Assembly: GCA_964396375.1 (NCBI GenBank)
Contig: CAYNEY010000003.1
Location: 1-64,000 of the forward strand
DNA: 64,000 nucleotides
Direction: 5' to 3'
Source of the DNA: FEN-1139 sp964396375
GTDB lineage: Bacteria > Myxococcota_A > Polyangia > Polyangiales > Polyangiaceae
The position numbers were made by a program, and so were the translations under genes. The number at the start of each line of letters is the position of its first letter. Position 1 is the stretch's first letter. Of this stretch, positions 17,790 through 27,117 are shown one piece after another. Under the pieces are notes generated by a model. That model searched no databases. It was not told the DNA's origin and saw nothing but the letters and a program-made list of their open reading frames with translations.

Positions 17790-18827
17790 GTGTTGGCCCT
17801 TGGGGTGGGGGTGGATGTGGCGCGAGGGGAGGTTTCCTCACCAAGCTCTGAAGCGGGGGATTGGCCGGTCGATCCCCTGTGGGACACGGGGAGTGCGCTT
17901 GCAGGCGAGCCCCGCGTCGGACCAACCGGAGAGATCGCCTTGCTTGGCGTGGCGGGTACGCTGGATCTGCTGGAGTTCGACGGAAACCTGCGTTTTCGGA
18001 TCACGCTGCCGGCGGCACCCACCGGCGCTGCGCTGATCGATGAGCGGGGAAGGATCTTTGTGCCCACTCTCCCGAGGACCGTGGTGGCCGTAGGACCCCA
18101 GGGAAGAACCATGCGGCGCATGCTTACGCCGCGGGCGCCTCTTCTTGATCTGCATTGGGTGAAAGGCTACGGCTTGGTGTCGTCGGCAGGATCCCGCCAT
18201 CTGGTGGGGCTCACACGGCATGGGGTGGTCACACTCATGCACAAATCCCCCACAACCGTGTCCGGGCAGCCGGTCGCTGTTGGTGATGATCTGGCGTGGG
18301 TCGGAGCAGATGGATGTCTCTGGTGGATTCGCAAGGGCCAACCGTCTAGTACCGTCCGCCTCGATGGCCCGGTGCTGGCCCTCAAGGCGGACGGACATCA
18401 CCCTCCCTGGCTCTGGGTGAGAACGGCGGAGCGGGTTCTTGCTTTCGACCGGAGAAAGCGGGTGTTTTCGGGGCAAAGGGCGCTGCTGATGGCGCCCTTG
18501 CCCAAGCCTGAAGCGCAGGTTGTCGTGCTGGTCGAGAGAGGACCCCGTGCGACCTGGTACGATCGGAACGGGCAGAGGCTTGCGTCGGTGGGGTTCGAGG
18601 GCGAGAAACTGGATCACGCGGGTGCGGTGACCGACTGCGAGGGGCGACTCTGGCTCAGCGCCGGCGACGGGAGCCTGCTCATCCTCGCACCGAACGGCGT
18701 GGCTCGCAGGTTGGGAGGGTTTGGTAGAGGTCCGCTCTTCTTGGTGCTCGACTGCCCTCGGCACCGCTTACTGGTGGGCGAACGCTCAGGCAGGCTCACC
18801 TCTGTATCATGGCGAGCCCCGGGGTAG
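17790..18827 (+). CDS. Exported beta-propeller-like protein of unknown function
   Basis: This is a protein of about 345 residues with repeated short beta segments such as GPTGEIALLGVAGTL, DERGRIFVPTL and CEGRLWLSAGDGSLLI. They resemble the blades of a PQQ/NHL-like propeller; the spacing suggests six or seven blades. The N-terminus is hydrophobic (VLALGVGVDVARG) and looks like the end of a signal peptide. The start is unclear: GTG at 17790 is the first plausible in-frame start outside coaE, although Arg-rich and hydrophobic codons extend further upstream without a start codon. It ends 32 bases before the MrfB-like gene. No specific function can be given. Confidence 0.6.
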   Translation: MLALGVGVDVARGEVSSPSSEAGDWPVDPLWDTGSALAGEPRVGPTGEIALLGVAGTLDLLEFDGNLRFRITLPAAPTGAALIDERGRIFVPTLPRTVVAVGPQGRTMRRMLTPRAPLLDLHWVKGYGLVSSAGSRHLVGLTRHGVVTLMHKSPTTVSGQPVAVGDDLAWVGADGCLWWIRKGQPSSTVRLDGPVLALKADGHHPPWLWVRTAERVLAFDRRKRVFSGQRALLMAPLPKPEAQVVVLVERGPRATWYDRNGQRLASVGFEGEKLDHAGAVTDCEGRLWLSAGDGSLLILAPNGVARRLGGFGRGPLFLVLDCPRHRLLVGERSGRLTSVSWRAPG

Positions 18828-18859
18828 CGTGGCCGGGGATGCCTCGGTAAGCTAACGCG

Positions 18860-20137
18860 GTGGATTTGAAGGCCAAGCTCACGCGATTGTCGGCGCCAAG
18901 CGTGAGCTCCGAACTCCGCTCGCAGGGCCTTCCGAGCAGGGTAGGGGCGGCGCTCACGGAGCTCCTGGGAACCGAGACGGATCCGGGGGACTTCTGGCGC
19001 GAAGAGCTGGCTCAGACCCGGGCAATTCAGGACTTCGAGGAGGGTGGCCCTCTTGGTCGACGTCTGCTGCGACCGTCGCTCGGTGCCCGGGTGGGGCGAG
19101 TCCCGATCTCCGCGGCCAAAGATGCTAGCGCGCCGATCTTGTCCTTGCTCGCCCTTGATCCGTCGCTGGCGAAGCTGGATCTGCGACGCGCTCTCTTTTT
19201 GGACACGGAGACCACAGGGCTTGGCGCTGGGGCGGGTACGCTGGCTTTCCTGGTAGGGCTGGCCGGATTCGAGGAGGAGCAGCCTTGGTTCGAGCAGCTC
19301 TTCTTGCGCTCTCCTGCCGAGGAGGGGGCGCTGCTCGATGCCCTGAGCGAACGGTTGTTGGCCGCCGAGTTGCTGGTGACCTTCAACGGCAAGACCTTCG
19401 ACTGGCCTCTCTTGTTGGGCCGTTTCGTGATGAATCGGCGGCATGTGCCTCGAAGCCTGCCCCATCTCGATCTCTTGCACGTGGCTCGGCGTGTTCATCG
19501 TCCCAGGCTCGGCTCGGTGAGCCTGAAGCGTCTCGAGGGCGAGGTGCTGGGAATGGTGCGAGGCGAGGATGTCGACAGCCGGGAGATCCCTGCGCGGTAT
19601 GCCCACTACCTTCGCACCGGGAACCCTCTGGAACTCGATCTGGTGATGGTGCATAACCAGGCGGATGTGCTGTCCATGATGGCGCTCATGGGATTGTATG
19701 GGGAGCCGTTGCCCCTGTTGGATCAGCGCGATCTGGTGGGGTTAGGGCGTGCATACTTCCGGGCTGGCGACCTGGTTCGTGCGGCTGATACGGCCGAACG
19801 TGCTCTCATGATCACGGGTGATCCGAGGGCTCGGTGGCTACTTGCGGATCTTTCGCGGGTGCGCCGAGATCGGGATGCAGCACTCCAGCACTTCGAGCAT
19901 TTGGCAGAAGAGCTGGATGATCCACGAGTTCGGTTGGAACTGGTGAAGCTCTATGAGCATCACGCGAAGGCACCACTCCGTGCGCTCAAGGTGCTGGAGA
20001 GGGGGACGGGAGAAGATTCGGCGGCAACCACACGCCGCTATGAGCGTTTGAACCGCAAGGCATCGCGGCGTGAAGTCAAGGTCCACAGCACGCCCTGTGA
20101 GCCTGGTGGGCGGTCGAAAAGGCAGCGTTCTTTCTGA
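18860..20137 (+). CDS. mrfB: DEDD-type exonuclease with TPR tail (MrfB/YprB-like)
   Basis: This is a 425-residue protein with an RNase H-like exonuclease domain. The metal-binding acidic residues are visible as Asp115 and Glu117 in LDTETTGLG, the second motif TFNGKTFDWP near 175, and the HNQADV motif near 265. Residues about 295-400 form helical repeats of TPR type (LGRAYFRAGDLVRAADTAERAL). Bacillus subtilis MrfB (YprB) has this same order of exonuclease then TPR, and works with the helicase MrfA on mitomycin C adducts. The MrfA-like helicase lies about 5 kb away at 11250-13634 on the other strand. The start is a GTG at 18860. Confidence 0.82.
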   Translation: MDLKAKLTRLSAPSVSSELRSQGLPSRVGAALTELLGTETDPGDFWREELAQTRAIQDFEEGGPLGRRLLRPSLGARVGRVPISAAKDASAPILSLLALDPSLAKLDLRRALFLDTETTGLGAGAGTLAFLVGLAGFEEEQPWFEQLFLRSPAEEGALLDALSERLLAAELLVTFNGKTFDWPLLLGRFVMNRRHVPRSLPHLDLLHVARRVHRPRLGSVSLKRLEGEVLGMVRGEDVDSREIPARYAHYLRTGNPLELDLVMVHNQADVLSMMALMGLYGEPLPLLDQRDLVGLGRAYFRAGDLVRAADTAERALMITGDPRARWLLADLSRVRRDRDAALQHFEHLAEELDDPRVRLELVKLYEHHAKAPLRALKVLERGTGEDSAATTRRYERLNRKASRREVKVHSTPCEPGGRSKRQRSF

Positions 20138-20203
20138 ATTGCCGTCCTGCGTCATGCAATTTCTATTGATTTCGCGGTTGGTGAGTGGCAACGACAGGCC
20201 CCC

Positions 20204-21049
20204 ATGGGGAAGAACGTTCCCGGACACTTCATCCGTCGTCCCAGCCTTTGGCGGCAAATTTCGGCAATCGCGTGGCGGCGTCCCAACGATCCAACCACCT
20301 ATGGCACACTGGATGTCGATGCGACCGCTGTGCTTCGTTACGTCGACCGGTTGCGGACGGAGACAGGCCAGCACGTGACCGTCACCCACGTGGTGGTGCG
20401 GGCGCTCGGGCTTGCGCTCCGCGCGCACCCGGAGTGCAACGCCTTCTTGCGTTTGGGGAAGCTCTACCAGCGGGAACAGGTGGACATCTTCGTTTTGGTG
20501 GCGCAGCCTCCGGCGGCAAAGGAGGCGGATCGGGACCAGCGAGCCGACCTCAGCGGTGTGCGCTTGGAGCGCGTCGACGAGCAGTCCGTGGTACAGATCG
20601 CGAGCGGGCTCGAGGAGCAGAAAGCGGAACTGCGGGGTGGTCGCGATCGGCGCGTGGGCCCACTCAAGCGCTACTTGACCCGGCCGCCGCGGTTGATCGC
20701 CAGGTTTGGCCTCAGCTTGGTCACCTTCCTTCAGTATGAACTCAACCTCGACCTTTCGGGCTTGGGGATCCCGAGGGACACGTTTGGTGGCGCACTGGTG
20801 ACCAGCATGGGCATGATGGGGATCAAGTATGCCGTTGCTCCCTTGGTTCCGGCGATGCGCCACAGCATGATGTTGGCGGTAGGAAGAATCGAGGAACGTG
20901 CCGTCGTGCGTCACGGAGAAATCGTGATCCGTCCGATCATGCCGCTCGCTGCCACCCTTGATCACCGGATCATCGACGGATACCACGCTTCGCGTCTCGC
21001 CCAGACCTTCACCCGCCTGCTTGAGGATCCGGAAGGGTTGGGAGTGTAG
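20204..21049 (+). CDS. Stand-alone 2-oxoacid dehydrogenase E2-type acyltransferase
   Basis: This is a 281-residue protein of the CoA-dependent acyltransferase superfamily that corresponds to the catalytic core of E2 (lipoamide acyltransferase). It has no lipoyl domain and no E1/E3-binding domain. The active-site motif DHRIIDGYH is near residue 254. Family elements such as TVTHVVVRALGLALR and the late Ser/Met-rich segment TSMGMMGIKYA are present. Because it lacks the lipoyl arm it cannot act alone in a standard dehydrogenase complex, so it may acylate another carrier. No E1 or E3 gene is nearby. It precedes yqhD on the same strand. Confidence 0.8.
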   Translation: MGKNVPGHFIRRPSLWRQISAIAWRRPNDPTTYGTLDVDATAVLRYVDRLRTETGQHVTVTHVVVRALGLALRAHPECNAFLRLGKLYQREQVDIFVLVAQPPAAKEADRDQRADLSGVRLERVDEQSVVQIASGLEEQKAELRGGRDRRVGPLKRYLTRPPRLIARFGLSLVTFLQYELNLDLSGLGIPRDTFGGALVTSMGMMGIKYAVAPLVPAMRHSMMLAVGRIEERAVVRHGEIVIRPIMPLAATLDHRIIDGYHASRLAQTFTRLLEDPEGLGV

Positions 21050-21144
21050 AAATCTGCGGAGTCTTGGGCAAAAGCCCATTGGATCTGGGTCTTGCGACCG
21101 CAGCATCGGAGGCTATTCTGAGCGCCGAGGAAGTGAGACCAAGC

Positions 21145-22305
21145 ATGCAGCCATTCGTCTACCAGAACCCTACCAAGATCCTGTTTGGCCGTGGAAAGCT
21201 CAGCGAGATCGCTCGACACATCCCCTCTGATGGAAGGGTGCTCATGGTGGCGGGTGGGGGCTCGATCAAGCGCAACGGGGTCTATGAGCAGGTGCGCGAG
21301 GGTCTGCGGCAGGTTGCGGTGGAAGAATTCTGGGGTGTGGAGCCGAATCCGGACTACGCGACGCTGATGCGTGCGGTCGAAGTCGTGCGCGAGCACAAGA
21401 TTGACTACTTGTTGGCAGTGGGTGGCGGCTCGGTGGTGGACGGAACCAAATTCATTGCCGCAGCAGCGCGCTATTTGGGGGAGCCCTGGGAGATCCTCCG
21501 CTCAGGTGCGGAGGTGACCCAGGCCATTCGCCTAGGCTGCGTGCTCACCCTACCGGCGACCGGGTCGGAGACGAATCCGACGGCGGTGATCAGCCGGCGC
21601 GAAACTGGGGAGAAGCTGCATTTCAGCACTCCGCTGGTGTTCCCTGATTTCGCGGTGTTGGATCCAGAGACCACCTGCTCGCTGCCCCCTCGCCAGACCG
21701 CCAATGGGGTAGTGGATGCCTTCGTCCATGTGCTCGAGCAATATGTGACCTATCCTGTGGGAGCGAGCGTTCAGGACCGATTTGCCGAGTCTCTGCTGCA
21801 GACCTTGCTCGAGTGGGGACCAACGGCTTATGCGGAGCCGAACAATCTTCTAGCTCGCTCGAACGTGATGTGGGCTGCCACCATGGCGCTGAATGGGCTG
21901 ATCGGTGTTGGTGTGCCCCAGGACTGGAGCACCCACATGATAGGCCACGCGCTCACCGCCCGTTTCGGCATCGACCATGCGCGCACCCTGGCCGTGATCT
22001 GGCCATCGTTGATGCGCTGCTGTCTTCCAGACAAGACCGCAAAATTGGCCCAGATGGGCCGCCGGGTGTTTGGCTTCGAGGCAGGGGAGGGGGAGACGCT
22101 AGCCGAGCAGACCATCTCGGCGACGGAGCGGTTTTTCGAGGCTCTTGGGGTGCCAACACGGCTGTCGGCCATCGGGTTGGACTCGGATCCTGTCCCTCTC
22201 GTGCTCGATAGCCTTCGGCAGCACGGGCAGCTCACGTTAGGCGAACGTCAGAACGTGACCCTGGCGGTGGTGGAGGCTGTGCTGCGCCGTTCCCTCAGCC
22301 ATTGA
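21145..22305 (+). CDS. yqhD: NADPH-dependent aldehyde reductase (YqhD-type iron-containing ADH)
   Basis: This cytosolic, metal-dependent alcohol dehydrogenase of 386 residues is almost collinear with E. coli YqhD, which reduces short aldehydes and protects against lipid-peroxidation products. Visible features are the nucleotide-binding AVGGGSVVDGTKF, VLTLPATGSE, and the metal ligands in GVVDAFVH and in THMIGHALTARFGIDH. The ATG at 21145 was chosen because a GAGGAAGTGAGA box lies upstream and the protein then begins like YqhD. It lies 95 bases after the E2-type acyltransferase gene on the same strand. Confidence 0.9.
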   Translation: MQPFVYQNPTKILFGRGKLSEIARHIPSDGRVLMVAGGGSIKRNGVYEQVREGLRQVAVEEFWGVEPNPDYATLMRAVEVVREHKIDYLLAVGGGSVVDGTKFIAAAARYLGEPWEILRSGAEVTQAIRLGCVLTLPATGSETNPTAVISRRETGEKLHFSTPLVFPDFAVLDPETTCSLPPRQTANGVVDAFVHVLEQYVTYPVGASVQDRFAESLLQTLLEWGPTAYAEPNNLLARSNVMWAATMALNGLIGVGVPQDWSTHMIGHALTARFGIDHARTLAVIWPSLMRCCLPDKTAKLAQMGRRVFGFEAGEGETLAEQTISATERFFEALGVPTRLSAIGLDSDPVPLVLDSLRQHGQLTLGERQNVTLAVVEAVLRRSLSH

Positions 22306-22383
22306 ACAAGGTCACGCAAGATACGCGGTTCTCCTCAGGGATGTGTTGGGATACCCTAGACCGCGATACCCTGAGGACTGCCC

Positions 22384-23727
22384 ATGCGACCTCTCAAAAC
22401 GTCGGACAAGGCTACACCTGGACCTGTTCAGGTCAATGAGGCGATTCCCGTCGGTGACGGCACGAGGGTCCTTCCCTCCGAGCTGGTCGCGTCCGAGGGC
22501 ATCCCAACACCGGAGCACCTGGTAGTTTATCCCGAGCTTGGCCGCGGTGCGATGGGGAGAATCCACCCCGCTACCGACCGCAATCTCCTGCGGCACGTGG
22601 CCATGAAGCGCCTGGACCGGGAGCTGGCGCGGGAGCCCTTCTACCGCGACGGATTCATCGCGGAGGCACAGATCACAGGCCAGCTCGAGCACCCCAACAT
22701 CGTTCCGGTGCACGAGCTTCAGCTCGCCGACAACGGTGTTCCCTACTTTACCATGAAGCTGGTTCAAGGGATCAGTTTTGCCTGGTGGCTTGCGGATCCA
22801 GGCCATCCCCGGGGTTCTTCTGAGCGTCTCGAGGAGGGCCTAGAGATCTTTCTCAAGGTCTGTGACGCGGTCGACTATGCCCACCATCGGGGAGTCATCC
22901 ACCGCGATCTGAAGCCGGACAACATCATGGTGGGGGATTTTGGTCAGGTCTACCTGATGGACTGGGGACTCTCGCGGCTCAGTCGGTCGCGGGCTGCATC
23001 GGGAGAAATGGCGCAGATGGAAGCACCTGGCCCAGTGGGAACCCCGGAGTACATGTCTCCGGAGCAGGCGCGCGGCAATCCACTCGAGATGGACGAACGG
23101 AGCGACGTCTTTGGACTGGGGGCCATTCTCTACGAGATCGTGAGCGGACGACGGCCCTACGGAGACATCACGGACACAAATCTGTTGCTCGAGCGGGCCG
23201 CGGAAGGGAGGGTGGTGTCCATCGACATCGCCTGCATGGATGTTGGAATCACCCGCCAGCTGCGGCGGATCGTCGAGAAGGCCACCGCTTCTGACCCCTC
23301 CGAGCGGTACCAGAGCGTGTCGGAGTTGCGTCAGGCGGTCCACCGCTTCCTCCGCGGTGGCTTCCACTTGCCTCGGCTGGTCTTCCCGGCCGGGCGGATC
23401 ATCATCCGCGAGGGTGATCCGGGGGATGCTGCGTACCTGATCGTCAGCGGTAGCTGCCGCGCCTTCCGCAAGCTGGGTAGCGGTGAGGAGACCCTGGCGA
23501 CGATGGAGGCGGGGAGTGTCTTTGGGGAAATGGCACTGATTCTGGACGAACCACGGGCCGCTTCGGTTCAGGCGCTCACCACCACGACCGTGCTGGTCCT
23601 CGACAAACAGGCTTTCACGGCTGAACTTGGGATTGACGGTTGGACCGGCGCCCTTGTGCGTGCGCTTGCGGAGCGTTTTCGCGCGCTGGAGGAGAAGGTC
23701 CGGGCCTCCGGTATGGTGAGGAGCTGA
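22384..23727 (+). CDS. Ser/Thr protein kinase fused to a cyclic-nucleotide-binding domain
   Basis: This is a 447-residue cytoplasmic protein. Residues about 45-320 form a Hanks-type kinase with the Gly loop LGRGAMGRIHPA, Lys in VAMKRL, the catalytic loop VIHRDLKPDN, DWG in place of DFG (LMDWGLSR, frequent in bacterial kinases) and APE as SPEQ. Residues about 330-440 form a cNMP-binding domain starting FPAGRIIIREGDPGDAAY and containing the phosphate-cassette-like GSVFGEMALILDEPRAASV with the Gly-Glu and Arg needed to hold the cyclic phosphate. The kinase may therefore be switched by cAMP or cGMP. It is a single gene just upstream of leuS. Confidence 0.9.
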   Translation: MRPLKTSDKATPGPVQVNEAIPVGDGTRVLPSELVASEGIPTPEHLVVYPELGRGAMGRIHPATDRNLLRHVAMKRLDRELAREPFYRDGFIAEAQITGQLEHPNIVPVHELQLADNGVPYFTMKLVQGISFAWWLADPGHPRGSSERLEEGLEIFLKVCDAVDYAHHRGVIHRDLKPDNIMVGDFGQVYLMDWGLSRLSRSRAASGEMAQMEAPGPVGTPEYMSPEQARGNPLEMDERSDVFGLGAILYEIVSGRRPYGDITDTNLLLERAAEGRVVSIDIACMDVGITRQLRRIVEKATASDPSERYQSVSELRQAVHRFLRGGFHLPRLVFPAGRIIIREGDPGDAAYLIVSGSCRAFRKLGSGEETLATMEAGSVFGEMALILDEPRAASVQALTTTTVLVLDKQAFTAELGIDGWTGALVRALAERFRALEEKVRASGMVRS

Positions 23728-23768
23728 GCTGGTTCTCGAGGGGCGGGAGGTGCTAGAAGAGCGCCGCC

Positions 23769-26420
23769 ATGCCTTACGATCACCGCACCATCGAAGCCCG
23801 GTGGCAGGCCTTCTGGGAGAAGAACCACATCTTTCGGGCGACCCGACGCGCCGGGCGCAGCAAGATGTACGTTCTCGATATGTTCCCCTATCCCTCCGGA
23901 AGCGGGCTGCATGTCGGGCATCCAGAGGGTTACACGGCCACCGACATCATCGTTCGACACCAACGCATGCGTGGGGTCGATGTGCTGCATCCGATGGGGT
24001 GGGACGCGTTTGGTCTGCCTGCCGAACAGTACGCGATCGCCACCGGCACTCACCCTCGCTTGACCACAGCGCGGAACATCGAGATGTTTCGTGGTCAGCT
24101 CCGCCGCCTGGGCTTTGCTTACGACTGGGAGCGTGAGGTCAACACCACCGATCCGGGTTACGTGCGCTGGACCCAGTGGATATTTCTCCGTTTGTTCGAG
24201 AGAAATCTGGCGTTTCAGGCGGAAATTCCCGTCAATTGGTGTCCCGAGCTCGGCACCGTCCTGGCCAACGAGGAGGTGATCGACGGTCGCAGTGAACGGG
24301 GAGGGCATCCGGTGATTCGCCAGCCACTCCGACAGTGGCAGCTCCGGATCACAGCCTACGCGGACCGGCTCGCCGAGGATCTGGAGGGACTCGATTGGCC
24401 CGAGACCAAGCAGAAACAGCGGGATTGGATCGGGCGGAGTGAGGGCGCTTCGGTCGACTTCGCGTTGGTTGGATTTGAGCAAACGCTGACTGTCTTCACG
24501 ACCCGACCCGACACCCTGTTTGGGGCGACCTACATGGTGATCGCGCCCGATCACCCTCTCACCCTCCAGATCACCGACGCCGAGCATCAGGCAGCGGTAA
24601 AAGAGTATGTCGAACGTACAGCGAGGAAAAGTGAGCTGGAGCGGACCGCTCAGAACCGCGAGAAAACGGGAGTCTTCACCGGATCGTACGCAAGAAATCC
24701 TGTCAATGGCCAGCCGATCCCGGTGTTCACAGGGGACTACGTGCTCGGAAGCTACGGGTCTGGGGCGATCATGGCCGTCCCTGCCCACGATGAACGGGAC
24801 TATGATTTTGCGCAGAAACACGGTCTTTCGATCGTGGAGGTGGTGAGCCCAGATGGCACGCTGCACGAGCGGCTGGAGCGAGCCTATGTCGACGATGGAA
24901 TTGCGGTTCGTTCCGGGCCCTTCGACGGACAGCGCACCGCCGACGTGAAGCGCAATATCGTTCGCTGGTTGGAGGAGCGAGGGCTTGGCCGGTGTCAGGT
25001 GCACTATCGTCTTCGCGATTGGGTGTTCTCACGCCAGCGCTATTGGGGCGAGCCCATTCCCATCTATTTCCCGGTTGAGACGATCGGCGATCCGCGGAGC
25101 GGCGCACCGTACACCATCGATTATGGTTCCCCAATCGCGGTGGACGATGCGGAGTTGCCCCTCCAACTCCCAGAGCTGGAAGACTATCGCCCTGGAGATC
25201 CGCAGGGACCGCTCGCGAAGGCACTGGACTGGCGCTTCTTTCAGAAGGATGGTCGCTGGTTCGCGCGGGAGACCAACACCATGCCCCAGTGGGCCGGCTC
25301 CTGTTGGTATTATCTCCGCTATCTCGATCCGAACAACACCCAGGAATTGGTGAGTCAGAAGGCCTACGACGACTGGATGCCTGTGGATCTCTACGTGGGC
25401 GGGAGTGAGCACGCGGTGCTTCACCTGCTCTATGCGCGGTTCTGGCACAAGGTACTGTTTGATATTGGCGTGGTTAGCCATCCTGAGCCGTTCACCAAGC
25501 TGGTGCACCAGGGGCTGATTCTCGGCATGGTCTATCGGTATTACGCGCTTCTTTCGGGTGAGAGAGAAGAGCAGGTGTTCGACGGCGATGACCCAGAGAT
25601 CGGGCGGGATGCGATCACGGGTGAGCTCGTGCATCGGCGCCTAGGCAAGGTGGTTTCTCCCCGATTCTGCCTGGACGCAGATCTCGTGACCAGAGAAGGG
25701 GTGCAGCTCCACGGTCGACACTTGGTGCGGGTGGTTCCGGTGGCCGAGAAGATGAGCAAGAGCCGGGGTAACGTGATCAACCCGGACGTAGTGGTGGAGG
25801 AGTTTGGCGCCGATGCGCTCAGGCTCTATGAGATGTTCATGGGGCCGCTCGAGCAGTCGAAGCCCTGGCAGACAAGCGGGATCCAGGGGGTGCGGCGTTT
25901 CCTCGACCGGGTGTATGCGATCGGGACTCGAGAGACGGCCCCAGAGCTCACCTGTCCAACACTCTTGCGGTTGGTGCACCGTACGGTGAAAAAGGTGGGA
26001 GAGGACATCGAGGGACTACGCTTCAACACTGCGATCTCAGCGATGATGATCCTGGCCAATCAGCTGAACGGTGAGGCTCGACCCCCCCGGGAGGCCGTCG
26101 AGAAGCTGGTGCTGTGCCTCGCTCCCTTTGCCCCCCATCTGGCAGAGGAGCTGTGGAATCATCTCGGTCACGCGGGGACGATCGCGGATGTAGCGTGGCC
26201 AGAGTACGCACCCGAGTGGTGTGAAGATGACACGGTAGAAATGGCCGTGCAGGTCAACGGTCGGGTGCGGGGAACCATTCGCGTTACTGGCCAACCAAGT
26301 GAGGAAGAGGTGGTTGCCCTGGCTCTCAACGAGGAGAATGTGGCGAGATTCATCGCTGGTAAACCGGTGGCCAAGACGATCTATGTGCCGCAGAAGATCC
26401 TGAACCTGATCGTGAAGTAG
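23769..26420 (+). CDS. leuS: Leucyl-tRNA synthetase
   Basis: This class I aminoacyl-tRNA synthetase charges tRNA-Leu. The product has 883 residues. The HIGH motif appears as HVGH at residues 48-51 within PSGSGLHVGHPEGY, and KMSKS is at about 661-665 (EKMSKSRGNV). The editing domain lies between (TFFGATYMVIAPDHPL-like region with TTRPDTLFGAT). The C-terminal anticodon-binding region and the final VPQKILNLIVK are as expected. A lipoprotein gene follows in the position where lptE is commonly found. Confidence 0.97.
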   Translation: MPYDHRTIEARWQAFWEKNHIFRATRRAGRSKMYVLDMFPYPSGSGLHVGHPEGYTATDIIVRHQRMRGVDVLHPMGWDAFGLPAEQYAIATGTHPRLTTARNIEMFRGQLRRLGFAYDWEREVNTTDPGYVRWTQWIFLRLFERNLAFQAEIPVNWCPELGTVLANEEVIDGRSERGGHPVIRQPLRQWQLRITAYADRLAEDLEGLDWPETKQKQRDWIGRSEGASVDFALVGFEQTLTVFTTRPDTLFGATYMVIAPDHPLTLQITDAEHQAAVKEYVERTARKSELERTAQNREKTGVFTGSYARNPVNGQPIPVFTGDYVLGSYGSGAIMAVPAHDERDYDFAQKHGLSIVEVVSPDGTLHERLERAYVDDGIAVRSGPFDGQRTADVKRNIVRWLEERGLGRCQVHYRLRDWVFSRQRYWGEPIPIYFPVETIGDPRSGAPYTIDYGSPIAVDDAELPLQLPELEDYRPGDPQGPLAKALDWRFFQKDGRWFARETNTMPQWAGSCWYYLRYLDPNNTQELVSQKAYDDWMPVDLYVGGSEHAVLHLLYARFWHKVLFDIGVVSHPEPFTKLVHQGLILGMVYRYYALLSGEREEQVFDGDDPEIGRDAITGELVHRRLGKVVSPRFCLDADLVTREGVQLHGRHLVRVVPVAEKMSKSRGNVINPDVVVEEFGADALRLYEMFMGPLEQSKPWQTSGIQGVRRFLDRVYAIGTRETAPELTCPTLLRLVHRTVKKVGEDIEGLRFNTAISAMMILANQLNGEARPPREAVEKLVLCLAPFAPHLAEELWNHLGHAGTIADVAWPEYAPEWCEDDTVEMAVQVNGRVRGTIRVTGQPSEEEVVALALNEENVARFIAGKPVAKTIYVPQKILNLIVK

Positions 26421-26462
26421 TCCGATTGGCTGAACAGGTGAACCGTGTGCGACCGAGCAGAC

Positions 26463-27089
26463 ATGAACATGGTATCGGATGTTCATAAGCTGTGGTTTCC
26501 CGTGAAACTTGGCCCACTCGGTGGCCCTGGTGGATCGCACTCAGCGGTTAGGCGCAGGGTCTGTCTTGCCCTGCTGCTCTCTGTGGTGTTGGGCTGTGGA
26601 TACGGTCCGGCCTATGGTGGGAAACGTCCGGAGGCGCGCCTTTCGGTGGTGCTGAGCCCCGCGCGCGCCCCTGAAGCTGGGGCCATGATGGCGATCGCGG
26701 ACGGGCTGAGAGGGGAGTTGTCGCGACAGGGGGTGCTACGGCCGGGAACCAGCTACCCAAGAGTGGTGGTGGAACTGGTCCGAGTCGATGAACGCTCTGC
26801 GGGGCAGCGAGCGGTGACCAATCACAGCGGGGTCGGAGGGGACGCGCTGGCGGTATCACGTGCGAGCCTGGTTGGGGTTACGGCCCGCGCTTGGATCGAA
26901 GAAGGACCTCACCAAAGACCAATTCGGGACACTGGAGATGTGCGCCGGACCGCCATGCAGGCCACGGGCAGCGGTCTGATCGAGGTGGATCGGCGAGAAA
27001 CTGCCCTCAGAATTGCCGGTCAAGCCGTGGGGGCAGCTTTGGGTCGTCGGGTGGTTGGAGAGGTCGAGCCCAAGGACGAGCCCATGTGA
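26463..27089 (+). CDS. Predicted lipoprotein in the lptE position
   Basis: This protein of about 208 residues has a lipoprotein signal (LLLSVVLGC) beginning after an N-terminal extension of about 30 residues. The exact start is unclear: ATG 26463, ATG 26469 and GTG 26502 are in frame. After the lipobox come GYGPAYGGKRPEARLSVV and a mixed alpha/beta sequence with VVVELVRVDE. LptE, the outer-membrane lipoprotein partner of LptD, is often encoded directly after leuS, begins CG(F/Y) and is of similar size. Sequence alone does not establish the identity. LptE-like is therefore an inference from position, lipobox and length. Confidence 0.65.
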   Translation: MNMVSDVHKLWFPVKLGPLGGPGGSHSAVRRRVCLALLLSVVLGCGYGPAYGGKRPEARLSVVLSPARAPEAGAMMAIADGLRGELSRQGVLRPGTSYPRVVVELVRVDERSAGQRAVTNHSGVGGDALAVSRASLVGVTARAWIEEGPHQRPIRDTGDVRRTAMQATGSGLIEVDRRETALRIAGQAVGAALGRRVVGEVEPKDEPM

Positions 27090-27117
27090 AGCACAGCGCT
27101 CCTCGCCCGATCACAGC

